Assembly: GCF_050947875.1 (NCBI RefSeq)
Contig: NC_134570.1
Location: forward strand, 205,364,250 to 205,428,249
Direction of reading: 5' to 3'
Source of the DNA: Dermacentor variabilis
Taxonomy: Eukaryota > Arthropoda > Arachnida > Ixodida > Ixodidae
Length of the DNA stretch: 64,000 nucleotides
The notes under the pieces were generated by a model. That model did not search any database, was not told the origin of the DNA, and was given only the letters and a program-made list of their open reading frames with translations. The translations under genes were made by a program, and so were the position numbers. Each line of letters starts with the position of its first letter. Within the stretch, counting starts at the first letter, position 1. This document shows, in pieces, positions 35,947 through 45,675 of the stretch.

Positions 35947-36792
35947 CTACGTTAGTTCCTTTACTGCCTGGGAGGATTGATCAAATACGTAACGTTTTGA
36001 GCCAATGAACAATGTTTTGAAGCTCAACTTAAATGCTGTAGATTTTGTTTTGGCGAAGGTTACTAGATTCTTTCGGGCATGCCGGACTGAGGGTGAGAAA
36101 TCTTCAACAACGCTGTAATTTGTTTCTTTGAATTTCTTTCCTTCCGATAAAATCGATTGTTTGACTTTAAATGAGTTAAATTTTACGATCAAAAGCCGGA
36201 CGCGATCAGGCGAATGGCGTCCAAGGCGGTGTGCGCGTTCTATATGTGAAGGATCGGTTGTTCGTTGAAGGTTTTCGCTGATGTGACGAATGACTATTGC
36301 TTCATAATCAGCGAAGGATTCTTTAGGATTGGGATCATGAATGCCATAAAATATCAGATTGTTTCGGCGCGAGTGGTTTTCGCTGTCTATACGGGATTCA
36401 AGGTCATGATACTGGCGGGTTATTGTAGCGCTTAAAGTTTTGAGGTCATCTAATTCAGTGCGCATGCTTGAGAGCCGATTGTAATGTGATTCAAGGTCAG
36501 CCAAACGCTTGCATATGTCAGTCAATGTTACGTCCGTAGATAGCAGGTGATCTTTAACAGTCTGAAGTTCGGAGATTAGTTTGGTCTGGCCTGCGGACAC
36601 AATTCTTAGTTCAGCGAGCACAGAATCTAGCCTGGATCCCGGGTTAGTTTCAATATCCCCTGCCAAAAGTATTAAAGAACGGATCACTTGCGAACATTTG
36701 ACAATAATAACAACGCAGCAGTGCGGGCTCGGCAGCTGTACTAAGAAGTAATTGCTTGATTTTTTACAAAACAGAACCTGCGAGTTACCAAC
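35947..36792 (-). pseudogene. CR1-type LINE ORF1
   Basis: About 280 codons open without interruption, but the expected start codon in the leader reads ATC where the sister leader copy has ATG, so no upstream ATG initiates it. The N-terminus is hydrophobic (HCCVVIIVK) and ends in a 2A-like motif (GDIETNPG, 36637-36657). Then come a coiled coil (about residues 65-150, ELQTVKDHLL, LADLESHYNRL) and an RRM/C-terminal-like block (NNLIFYGIHD, ERAHRLGRHSPD, FSPSVRHARKNLV) as in L1/CR1-type ORF1 proteins that bind RNA as trimers. Family call is by layout. Confidence 0.75.
36634..36657 (-). other. 2A-like motif, last residue changed
   Basis: Codes for D-I-E-T-N-P-G-S. 2A-like ribosome-skipping sequences end in NPGP, and several LINE ORFs carry them. 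Here the final Pro codon is TCC (Ser), one base from CCC. Skipping needs that Pro, so the copy should be inactive. Confidence 0.75.
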
Positions 36793-36851
36793 CTGGATGG
36801 TAAAGATGAACGGATTAGTAGACTGTGCTTTCACACAGCTACCGAGCCCAC
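36793..36851 (-). repeat. 59-nt leader repeat, copy A
   Basis: Identical to 37095-37153 except ATC/ATG three codons before its end. Followed on the minus strand by GTTGGT, so the repeat ends at CAG|GT, a consensus splice donor. Confidence 0.9.
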
Positions 36852-36875
36852 AGAGCGGCGCAGACGGGTGGCACT

Positions 36876-36883
36876 CTCTTATA
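36876..36883 (-). promoter_or_regulatory. TATA box upstream of leader copy A
   Basis: TATAAGAG on the minus strand, 33 bases before the first base of the leader (TGGGCTCGG). A CCAAT motif lies further upstream at 36914-36918. Spacing fits a pol II core promoter whose transcript starts at the leader. Confidence 0.5.
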
Positions 36884-36974
36884 GTGGCTGAGGTTGACGT
36901 TTGTTTAGTTGTGATTGGCCAGGATGGATTGAAGATTGCGACATCTGGTGGCAGGACAGTAACGTGCAGATTGG

Positions 36975-37100
36975 TCAGTGGATGGCGCCATTTGTGACAG
37001 CCATCTTCGAACAGTTGGGGGCCGGATTCGGTGCAGGTACGGCGTAGGCAGCCAGGTGAGCCACCAGGAGCGTGCTGGCGACGACGGTGAGTGTCTGCAT
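36975..37100 (-). CDS. 41-codon signal-peptide-like reading frame in LINE 5' region
   Basis: ATG at 37098-37100 in ACCATGC context; the product starts MQTLTVVASTLLVAHLAAYA and continues Pro/Ala/Asn-rich for about 20 residues before TGA at 36975. The first 21 residues look like a secretory signal with a cleavage site near AYA|VPAP. It lies directly after leader copy B. It could be the 5' exon of a host secreted-protein mRNA joined to the leader, or a chance frame in the LINE 5' UTR. No homologue can be named from sequence alone. Confidence 0.35.
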   Translation of the reverse strand: MQTLTVVASTLLVAHLAAYAVPAPNPAPNCSKMAVTNGAIH

Positions 37101-37153
37101 GGTAAAGATGAACGGATTAGTAGACTGTGCTTTCACACAGCTACCGAGCCCAC
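37095..37153 (-). repeat. 59-nt leader repeat, copy B, at the 5' end of the LINE
   Basis: First bases of the inserted LINE; contains the ATG of the signal-like frame. After CAG the sequence differs from copy A (ACACTCACC in place of GTTGGTAAC). Confidence 0.9.
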
Positions 37154-37157
37154 TCAT
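37153..37157. repeat. LINE target-site duplication, copy 2
   Basis: CTCAT on the plus strand, matching 33001-33005. The Pao frame reads ..QTTKM up to here. Confidence 0.85.
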
Positions 37158-38252
37158 CTTTGTAGTTTGTCGATCTTTCCTTATTACTGCTTGATGGGGC
37201 ATGTTGTAACAGTGTGTCATCGGCCTTCTTTTTTCTTCGACCACTTCTGCTACTCCACTATTTAAATAATCTCTAATCGCACTGTCGTAACGCCGAAATA
37301 TACTTTCGTTCTTCTGCAGCAGTTGAGTGAGTTGTCGTAATCTGTTCATAGCTACATTCTTGTTTTCATCAAGTTCCAAGTTCTCTTTCCATGGAAGTCT
37401 GACAGAATATCGCTTCTCTTCAAATTTTAAGTGCCTCTTGAAGTGCTGAATCACTTCCTCTTCTCTCTCGGTTTCTTTCTCAGGGCATTTTATGCCTAGA
37501 GTTTCGATATCCCAGAAATGTCTGACTTCTGTCTGTATTTCAGAGTTATCCACGTGGACGTTGAGTACCATTACGGTTGACTTCTCCATTATTGTTGCCG
37601 ATATCTCAGCTTGGCCTTGTACTGTCCAGCCGAATATAATTTCTGTTGCTGTTAACCTTTCTTCTAGTCTTCGGATCCCACCTGTCATTACTTGTCAATA
37701 CTGGTCTGATCCAATAAGTAGTCCGATTTCCATGCATGATGTGCTTCTACACAAAGCGTCGGCCAGCTTGAATTCGTCGTCTTCATACTTCTTTAGTAGT
37801 GATATAGGCAGGAACGGTAATCTTTCTTTTGAAATTATGTCTATCTCCAGTGCGTCTAATAACACTTCTTCACTACTGTAGGCACTTTTCAGTTTAACTT
37901 CAACTGAATTCATGACGCTTTCATTTTGACCTCCTCCGAATGATCCTATCGTGAGACTTTCTTTTCCTTTAACTCTACAGCCAAGCTTCTCAGATAGGCT
38001 TTTCAGTATCAGTGATCTTTGGCTGCCAGTATCCAGCAGAACACGACAATAACACGACTGCCTTCTACCTTCTACTAGCGCAACTGCAGCCTGCAGAAAA
38101 ACACTTGATGAGAGGTTCATTAAGTGGCAAGTAGATGTTTCCTCTTCCTGATTTTCAATTTCACCAGGAGTAGATGCTGTACACTTTGTTGTCAGTTCTT
38201 TGCTTCGGCACATAGACGTCGCGTGGGATTTTTTTGCACATCTGGCACCCAA
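37158..38252 (-). pseudogene. Pao protease and linker to reverse transcriptase
   Basis: Aspartic protease of Pao/BEL: CYCRVLLDTGSQRSLILKSL carries the DTG catalytic triplet (about 38035-38075), and the domain runs to VLLDALEIDIIS and LLIGSDQY. A stop (TGA at 37695-37697, likely from TGG) precedes QVMTGGIRRLEERLTATEIIFGW, then the linker that leads into RT (CYNMPHQAVIRKDRQTTKM). The frame is the same as gag and as the first RT segment beyond the inserted LINE, so damage here is by nonsense codons. Confidence 0.88.
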
Positions 38253-39634
38253 GGCTTGCCTTACATACTTTAGCAGTATGGCGAGGCCTGGTATAGCGGA
38301 AACATCTGTTTGCCTCTTTGAGCTTCATTTCTTATCTTCATAAGGCATCGTTTTCCTACATTCATCAGTATAATGAGTAGTATTCTCACAAAATACGCAA
38401 AACTTTGCAGCTGTACTTTGAAAATTAACAGTTCTTGCTTGCTGCTTACTCTTCGTTCTGTTGCCGTAGCTTTCTCTCCTTTCTGTCGACAATTCCTCTC
38501 TGCACTCTACCTGATCTATGCATTTCATCAAGCGCCTAAGAATATCTTCTTGACGTAACGCCACGTTCTGATCTTGTGCTTAAGAGCTACTGATCACTTC
38601 TCTTTCTTTTAACTGGAATCCAATGTACAGATCTACTGGCAAGGCAATTTTCAAGATCGGAAGCAACATCGATGCATAGGACTCGCTTTTCAATCCTAAG
38701 GATTCCACTCCACGTATGTGCACTTGCACCTTTTGTGACAGCTTTCTTAACCTGTCATGGTCGTTGCAGCTTGCTACTGTATTCAAGTTAGTTTTTTCTT
38801 TCATATACATTTCTACCAGCACGTTATCTTTTCCCTACTTCTGCTTGAGTAGATCAGTGGAATTCCCATAGTTACTGCCCGAAAACTGTAGTCCCTCCAC
38901 ATCAGCTGCCGCTTTTCCGGTTAGTGAGGACAGAAGGTACGTAAATTTCTGATTTTCGTTCAAGTCGGTTCTTTCATGTACAGCTGTTTCAAATTGCCAC
39001 CAAAATCTCTGCCATTTCATTTTATCGCCATCAAACTTCATCATTTCTAGCTTTGGTAGCTTCACTGTTGTTGATTGCTGCGATTGTCTAGCTTCGTCAT
39101 TAATGTTGGGTTGCTCCCTCGCTGTTTTCCGCATTTCTTGTCGAGAAAGGTACGCGTTGATGCTGTGCAGAGCACTTATTATCTTTAACTCGTACTCAGT
39201 GGTTTTCGCAAATTTCGAGTCTGCTGTTTCGGGTGTTATGTATCGCTCCATCTGCTCGTCTACTTTCTTTAGCTAGTCTGCAATACCTTTGATCTGGCTG
39301 GCTATCAGCGACATCGCTTTAGGATCCTGATTTCCCTCCATTCTCTTTTCAGCATCGCTTACTAAGTTGGTTATTTGTGTCCTCAGCGTTTTTCGTCTTT
39401 TCAAAATCACTTATTTGTTCGTCTTGACTAACTGAGGGAACTGCTGGTCGCTTACAGATTCTAGCGGCGAAACGTCATCTGAGTCTTGGTCGTTCTCTGT
39501 GTCCGTGCCGCTCCTTGCTGTCGATGTTTCGCCTCGCTGTCGTTGGTTCGCCTGCGGGCCTCCTCTTCGTCCGTCTTCTGTGGCCAGTCCATCGTTCTGG
39601 TAGTCCGTGGCCAGTCGAAAGAGGAGTAGCCGCT
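38253..39634 (-). pseudogene. Pao gag
   Basis: Capsid/nucleocapsid precursor. 39251-38835 includes KLPKLEMMKFDGD, WQRFWWQFETAVHE and FTYLLSSLTGKAA, the capsid core shared by Pao/BEL gags. After a stop, 38822-38580 continues (LRKLSQKVQVHIRGVESLG). 38564-38325 has the Cys/His part (CVFCENTTHYTDEC), and a further Cys-rich stretch follows. All these lie in one frame broken by stops at 38835, 38580 and 38325. The N-terminal start is not clear because of stops near 39280 and 39630. Confidence 0.85.
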
Positions 39635-39652
39635 ATCCTGGTCACGGCACCA
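39635..39652 (-). promoter_or_regulatory. Pao primer-binding site
   Basis: The plus strand reads ATCCTGGTCACGGCACCA, which looks like the 3' end of a tRNA including CCA, directly adjoining the 5' LTR. On the element strand this is TGGTGCCGTGACC, complementary to the tRNA primer. The tRNA species is not determined. Confidence 0.85.
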
Positions 39653-39790
39653 TGTCGCAGAAACGAGACGAGACAGCTGCGTTCGATGCGAACGAAATCA
39701 AGATTCTTTTTTTATTGCTTTCGTAAGCGCGCGCGCCTCTGGAGCCCGCCGTCTTCTTTCTCTTCTTGTCTGCTCCCATGAGTTTCAACA
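39653..39790 (-). repeat. Pao 5' LTR
   Basis: 138 bp, TG...CA on the plus strand; similar to 29937-30079 with about ten substitutions and a shorter T run. Confidence 0.88.
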
Positions 39791-39795
39791 ACTTC
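39791..39795. repeat. Pao target-site duplication, right copy (ACTTC)
   Basis: Matches 29932-29936. Confidence 0.85.
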
Positions 39796-41870
39796 TTCTT
39801 TCAATTACTCGTTTCTATAAATAAAAAAAATGAGCGGACGGGAAGAACGCTTCTTTCCATTTATTCATTTTTCCACTGCTGCATTTGTTAGTTTTGAATC
39901 TGGCACATTGCTAGAAGTTGCTGACGACGGGCGCCCGTTGTCCTTGCGTTCTATTCTGGAGAGGAATCTTAGAACGGTTCGGAAAGCGAACGGTTCAATT
40001 GGCCTTACGGGATTGGTCAAAATTGTGCTTGCGTCACCGGCTCTCGAAGACCGACACGCGGCACCGGAAATTACGAACAGGTCACGCATATGTCAATCAG
40101 TTTCAAAGCGAACCTGTCGTCGGCCAAGAGCGGAACCGGAGAAGACGTAGTCCGCTTTGGAGTCGCTTGCTGTGGCTGGCTTGCGACACCGGCCGCGCCA
40201 TCCCGGACACAAGCGGGCGTCGCGCGCGTTGCTTCAGGCTCTTGCTCTTGTCGTTTTCTCGGCGTTGATCTTTGGGCGTCGCCCACGGCGTGAAGTGCAA
40301 TACGAGTTCGAAGACATGACGGAGAATTATTTGCGCCGCCCCTGCCGGTATTCTAAGCGGACTTTTTGCATGCTACGCTACGCACTGAAGGAGACTTAGC
40401 TTGCAAGCGTACCAGTGGTAATTCCGCGCAGACGAAGGAATTGCGCGCCCCGGTCCATCGTCACCGGCCTGCAGATCTGTAGGTAGCGAAGTATTAATCG
40501 GAATGTCTCAGATCTCTGTTTCCGTCACTGTCCACGAAGTTGCTCTCGCAATTGCTGTGTTCACCGGTAGAACGGCTGTTTCACCTATTCTGTGAACACC
40601 GCTGCCAAAGCCAATGACAAGAATACATTTGCATGGCGAGATAGAATTCCCTATTTTACGGCCTGCGTCTATAGCTCGCAGATCGCTATCCAGCAGACAA
40701 AAAGGTTCAACACAGGCAGCTCCAACGTTTCCTTTGTTCAGTTGATAAATGTGCAGAGTCAGGACGGGAAGATAGGGCATACGCGTATTTCTTATTTTGC
40801 TCCCCTTTTTGCTCTAGTTCTCGAGTGCCGCACTTTCGTCCACAATTTCACAGTACGCCAGTACCACGCTCTTCGATTGTACTTAGCTCAGGCCATGCGG
40901 GGCCCGTATATCGTAATGTTCAAATTCATATTCCAGCGCTTCTATCACGTGGCGGGCCGTGAGGCAGATCGCCGCGATTGCGACAGCGTGGCGGCGAGCG
41001 AGTCATGTCGGAACCGATGACTAAGGGCGAGAAAATGATTAAAGTTTATATAGTTCGTTAGTAAAGGTGGCCTTAACAACTAGTTCATGGTTTTATTGTG
41101 CTCGCTACTTAGGAAGTCCTGGCTGTGCATTCGTGTTGCATCCACCGTGGAACCTCCTTGTATCAGACTACCCAGCGCTGCGCTCTGCATGCCAACTCAT
41201 TTACGCTTGCCATACCACCTGTCAGCGGAGAATGAAAAAAAAAATGACATTAATAAATTACTTCCAGCCTTGCGTAAACGACCGGTACCACACGTTTATA
41301 CCTTAAAACTTGCCAGATAATATTTAATTAGCAAACAGATACATGCTGCAGTTCTTCGATCATCTCGTCAAATGATGACGTACTTTCAGAGGCGGCAGCC
41401 TCTCTCTTATTGGTCCCGTCCTCCCCTTCTTACACCTCCGGCTTGGAAGTGGCCCATTTAGTGACGTAAGTGGCGAAGTGAACAGTTCGCTTTCCGAACC
41501 TTTATAAGATTCCACCCCTGTGGACATTCCGCCATTTTCTTCGAAGCGTGACGTAGCCGTGACGCTTGCAAAATGGCGCTGATGGCCCCTATTTGCTTTC
41601 GTAACCGAACGCAATCTTGATGTTTTAACTAAGAAACTGAACTGAAGGCACTGAACCTACCGCTCTTAAGAAAGCAAAGCAGTTTTCCTCCTCAGTAAAA
41701 ATACAGCAACTAGCTCAAAGCGTACGATTATTCTGTCGAAAACGCTTCTCGCTGCCGTAGTCCGCTGCGTACAAGCCATCGTCTGTTTCATTACCTAGGA
41801 TGCGTGTCCCCGGGATACGGAAAGAGTCATCGTACGTTGGTGCCAACGCGCTTGTTTTCTACCGTGAGGC
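39796..41870. other. Unassigned intergenic DNA
   Basis: Overlapping short frames on both strands (for example 39830-40150, 40592-41020) show no domain. No RNA gene or inverted terminal structure recognised. Confidence 0.4.
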
Positions 41871-41925
41871 AAGAAGATGAAGGACGCTTAAGCTACACCT
41901 TTAAGAGTGGAACGCGATAGTATTG
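41871..41925 (+). repeat. Interspersed repeat fragment (GGACGCTTAAGC family)
   Basis: Shares about 45 bp with 45226-45270: GGACGCTTAAGC, CCTTTAAGAGTGG and ACGCGATAG. Downstream DNA differs. Family unknown, probably a SINE or non-autonomous element. Confidence 0.6.
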
Positions 41926-43607
41926 AAAGATCCCTGACCGCTTCTCAAGCTTCCGGCAACTGGAGCGTACGTAACCCTAAGGATTGCCGGGAAACGCTGG
42001 CCGCGAACGCTATGCGCTAAGGCGGTCTTTCTTGTAGAAACGCGGCCTGTTGTGTGGGCCGCGATACGGTGGAGGCCAGTGTCATCTGAAGGTATTGCAA
42101 TGAATCAGGCGCGCCGCTCCTTGGCCCCCAAGATACTCACACGCCGGCGCGCGCAAATGGCGGACGCCGTGACCGCTCTGTGATTGGCAGGGACGCTGGA
42201 AAAGGACTTTCTTTGAGGTTTTGCGTAGCGGAATTAATTTTTCTTGCATAGTAAAATTACAATCACACACTATCGTGTGTGTAGCTACGTATTTAGGCTT
42301 GAGAAATTCAATTATTTCAGTAGCTTCCTTGCGCTACATAGAGTGCCTAGGTATAGGTGATTCGAAAATTGTTTTTTGCCGAAACGACAATCGACACCGG
42401 ACTTTGTGCGACACAGGGCCCTTTTACATCTCACCCGGGAGCGGTAGCGCTTGGGCGAGAAGAAGTTTCTCGAAGTGTGGGCTCATCCTGCCGTGATTTT
42501 TGATGAGTCAAGTGGGAAGCTATCCATTAAGTTATGATGCATGATCGTAAGGTCGCTCAACTCGGCCTTGTGTGCCAGTCGATCTGTGAGGTTTTGTTTG
42601 GCTCAGTGGAACCCAGAGCCGGAACCGGTGGTGGCGCACTCTAGTGTGGTCGCGCTGCCCCGCGGATGGCTTTGGTGCTCTCCATGGTTGTATACCTTGG
42701 CCTCTTTTGCGTCAAGGCAGTTCGATGGTCAGTCAGGCTTGTGTCCTGTAAGACCGACATGGCTGTTTGTGTGTTGATGCAGTAACTCAGTGGCGCTGCA
42801 CCACAATAGCCCCATTGTCCGGGAAGGATTGTTGGCCCGCCGCCCAGTTAGCCTGGGTAGAGGGGGAGAGCCGGGGTCAATGTATCGGATGGTGTTGGGT
42901 TGATGAGTACAGGTAAGCTCATGGACGCGGCACCTTCGGGTGCCAAGTCCTCTTGCCATCTGACAACGGCCCGCTATCGCGTTCGTAGACAGCTTTAGTA
43001 CTGCACCGTGACGATACGCACGCAAGCGTTTCGGGAACGTAGCAGCGCGTGTCACCTCAGGGCCTTTAGCACTGGGAAATGCCTGCGTACGCAAGCGGGC
43101 GAGCATCGTTAGACCCCGGGCACATCGGACTCCGTTGGGCGCGTCAACCAGTGCGTAGAACCATCGGTCTAGCTACAGACGCTGTTGTTCTCGCCAACGT
43201 GACGTAACGTGTGCGCGTGTTCACGCCACGTCCGGCTATATCTAGGCCTTTATAAGACGCTACATTTAATACGCATGCAATACACGAATCATATTACGAA
43301 AAATAAAAACTGAGTACTCACTTTCTGAGGTTGGCAGGGTCATTTGCGGCGAACTGCGCGAAAAGGAAATCGAGCCTTTCGCGCAAACAGCACAAACGGC
43401 GGACACTGAACGCTTTCTCAAAAACAAAGTTCATATTTTTAGTTATGGATTCCCCCCGTGCATCATCCTAGAATTGGTTCTGTGCGTTCACTTCACGCAG
43501 CAAAGCCAAATTGTACGCTATTGAAAAGCACAGCCTTCCGCTGGTCGCCTTTGACGCCGCCATTGTGCGAAACGTTTTTGTCTCGCACTCTCCCGAACAA
43601 ACCAGGG
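41926..43607. other. Unassigned intergenic DNA
   Basis: No recognisable coding or structured element before the second 0.98-kb transposon copy. Confidence 0.4.
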
Positions 43608-44585
43608 GCCCTATAACGTAAAACTATTCCAATATGTTTCTATTCCAATTTCCTGACGTCAAATTTGCGTAACCACCGACGCAAGCACCGGGCGGTCACC
43701 CGCAGGGTTGTCTGAAAGACCAATCAAACGCTCTTCTCGTTCATAGGAGGTCACTTTTGTTTGCTTGAAAATTGAATAACATTGCCTACACTGAGCGGCT
43801 TGTCGTATCTAATTGGCTGACAAGAGGCGATGAGAACGCTCAAGTGGAGAGGAATTCACTGCGGTAGAGCCAGTGGACTGAAAATCGATAACCGGATGAA
43901 GAGGGTGGTGCCGGCGTCTGAGATTGGTCGGCTTTCCCTTACTTAGCTTGTGGTGGCTGGTCGAAAATCGTGGCGGCATGCAACGGAAGCTTAAGAATGG
44001 CGCTAAAACTGACCCTTAGCAAAGAAGAGGTGGCAGAATGAGGTAGTAAACGTGCCGAAAGTGCTTGAAAACGTTACACGGTCATGCAAGAAGTTTTATT
44101 ATACGCAAATACACCCATGCTCTCGGGCAGGCGGGAGTAGCCAGCGTCTCAGCGATCGGCGGCAGCCATCTTTTATTCTTTTCGGAACGCGGCAGCCTGC
44201 GGCTATTGCAAAAAAAAATGCAGTTTTTTTCGGCATATTAATGCATCTTTATCGCGTACACGTCACTTTGACGGGGTGAAATTGTGTGGTTTTGTGACGT
44301 CACGTGACAGGCAGGTGAAGTGGGTGCAGTCCGAAAACTTTTACCAATAGCCGAGGGCTAATGGCGAAAAGGGTTCGAATTAGAAATAACTGTTTTTCTT
44401 TTTTCTGTCAAATCATGCATAATCACTGTGTACACATATCAGATGGGGAGGTATTGCGGTTTTCGTGATGTCGCGTGACAGACAGGTGAAGTGGGGGGTG
44501 GTCGAAAAAAGTTTTTGACCAATCGCGGAGGGCTGATAGCAGAATTGGAATAGAAAAGTTTGGAATAGTTTTACGTTATAGCGCC
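43608..44585. mobile_element. 0.98-kb terminal-inverted-repeat element, copy 2
   Basis: Same element as 28776-29757 along its full length, roughly 85-90% alike by eye. Termini: left GCCCTATAACGTAAAACTAT, right the inverted GCGCTATAACGTAAAACTAT. Both run into a second shared block, TCTATTCCAATT. Contains the same two internal blocks with GTGAC.TC.CGTGA and GACCAAT motifs. No transposase. Flanking CCAG bases on both sides could be part of a target duplication but the exact ends are ambiguous. Confidence 0.75.
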
Positions 44586-45225
44586 CCAGAACAACGCGAG
44601 CAGCACGCAAAGCTCCCCATTTACGCACGCAAGAATCAGATGCGTGCGTACGCGTCTGCCACGTACGCATCACGTACCGTTTGTGTTGCGTTCTGCACAT
44701 GCGCACTTTGCAGAACGTAGCGATCTTACGTACTTAACGCCGTTGTGTAGGCAACGTACGCAGTACTAAAGCTTTCTAATATACGCGACCTACGAGTGGT
44801 GATGAGCGCGCGTTCTAGGCCGCGTTATCGCTATCTCGTGAAACGTAAGACTCCGCTGGCTGAGAAACGGCCGGACATCACCAATATCGTTACGCGCCCC
44901 AGAAGTGTCCGCTTGCGCGAGGCAAGCGCTGGCGCTGCCATTTCTTGTACACTTCGTTGCTTACACGCAACGCGCGAGAAAACTTTAAGGTGCCGCTTGC
45001 TTACAGTTCTTGTACAGCGAAGCTGTATATGGCTCAGATCCGGGATTCGGGCGTCTGCGCTTAGTTATCATCATAATCAATGGCTCGGGCGTCGTCGTGT
45101 TCTTCGTTGGCGCCCATCAGGCGAAAACTTCGATTGATAATTGTCCAGAATTCTGACTGAGATAAACATCCCCACGTTTATGTAGTCGTCGGAGCAGTCA
45201 GACGGAGCATAAAAAAATTGGAGGA
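44586..45225. other. Unassigned intergenic DNA
   Basis: Rich in TACGCA/ACGTAC motifs. The 113-codon frame at 44796-45137 (+) has no recognised domain. Confidence 0.4.
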
Positions 45226-45450
45226 CGCTTAAGCTTCGCCTTCAAGAGTGGTACGCGACAGCGTTCCCGTCGACCCGCCAAGGGGTGTAAGACAATGGGC
45301 TACGGCGCAGCGACTACGCGTCCCGCATCGGACGCGGTGAGCGTCGAGCAACGCAGCGTTCGGCGCGACAACGAAATGTGCGCCTGAGCAAGCGACGCAC
45401 GCCTGAGCCTTAGAAACAGCTCGTTTCTAAGGCAACACCGCGTTCACTAG
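45226..45450 (+). repeat. Interspersed repeat with terminal hairpin
   Basis: Begins with the GGACGCTTAAGC motif shared with 41876. Near its right end is a perfect 10-bp stem (CCTTAGAAAC / GTTTCTAAGG, 45408-45432) with a 5-base loop, followed 14 bases later by CTAG (45447-45450). The layout resembles a Helitron 3' end, but the following base is A in place of the usual T. Confidence 0.4.
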
Positions 45451-45675
45451 AGGCGCTTTTGTACTGCTTTGAAGCATCGAAAAGGAGAAGGGGCCCAGCG
45501 CCGTCGCAACGGACGAGCCGCCTGCGAAAACGACTCCCGTGCGGCGTCTTTCCCTTGGGCTTCGGCCGAACACTTCGACGGAGCGCAAGACGGTGGAAAC
45601 GCCGCCTTTGCCTCCCTGAGGACTGCCACCGTGACAAGGCACCAAGGAAAAAAGCGCAGTAGTGAGGTGAGCGTC

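Larger units (their letters stand above)
33006..37152 (-). mobile_element. CR1-type LINE inserted in Pao
   Basis: Bounded by ATGAG duplications. Order on the minus strand: 59-nt leader (copy B), 41-codon signal-like frame, promoter-like DNA with CCAAT and TATAAGAG, leader copy A, ORF1, ORF2 (endonuclease, RT), short 3' UTR and (TGAAA)n tail. ORF2 has one nonsense codon and one frameshift. No RNase H, as usual for CR1/L2/jockey-like elements. The insertion keeps both ends, so it is close to full length. Confidence 0.88.
29937..39790 (-). mobile_element. Pao/BEL LTR retrotransposon, complete but dead
   Basis: Bounded by LTRs (29937-30079 and 39653-39790), both starting TGTCGCAGAAACG on the plus strand, with ACTTC duplications outside. 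The primer-binding site is next to the right (5') LTR. Coding order on the minus strand is gag, protease, RT, RNase H, integrase, as in the family. A 4.15-kb CR1-type LINE sits between protease and RT. Without it the element is about 5.7 kb. Nonsense codons and frameshifts make it inactive. LTRs differ at roughly ten sites plus a T-run length change, so it is not a recent insertion. Confidence 0.9.

Noticed and set aside
29937..39790. Envelope gene making the LTR element virus-like
   Set aside because: No third open frame with signal peptide or transmembrane segment lies between integrase and the 3' LTR.
39830..40400. Several overlapping frames of 65-116 codons on both strands
   Set aside because: No domains, mutual overlap and no start or splice context; treated as chance.
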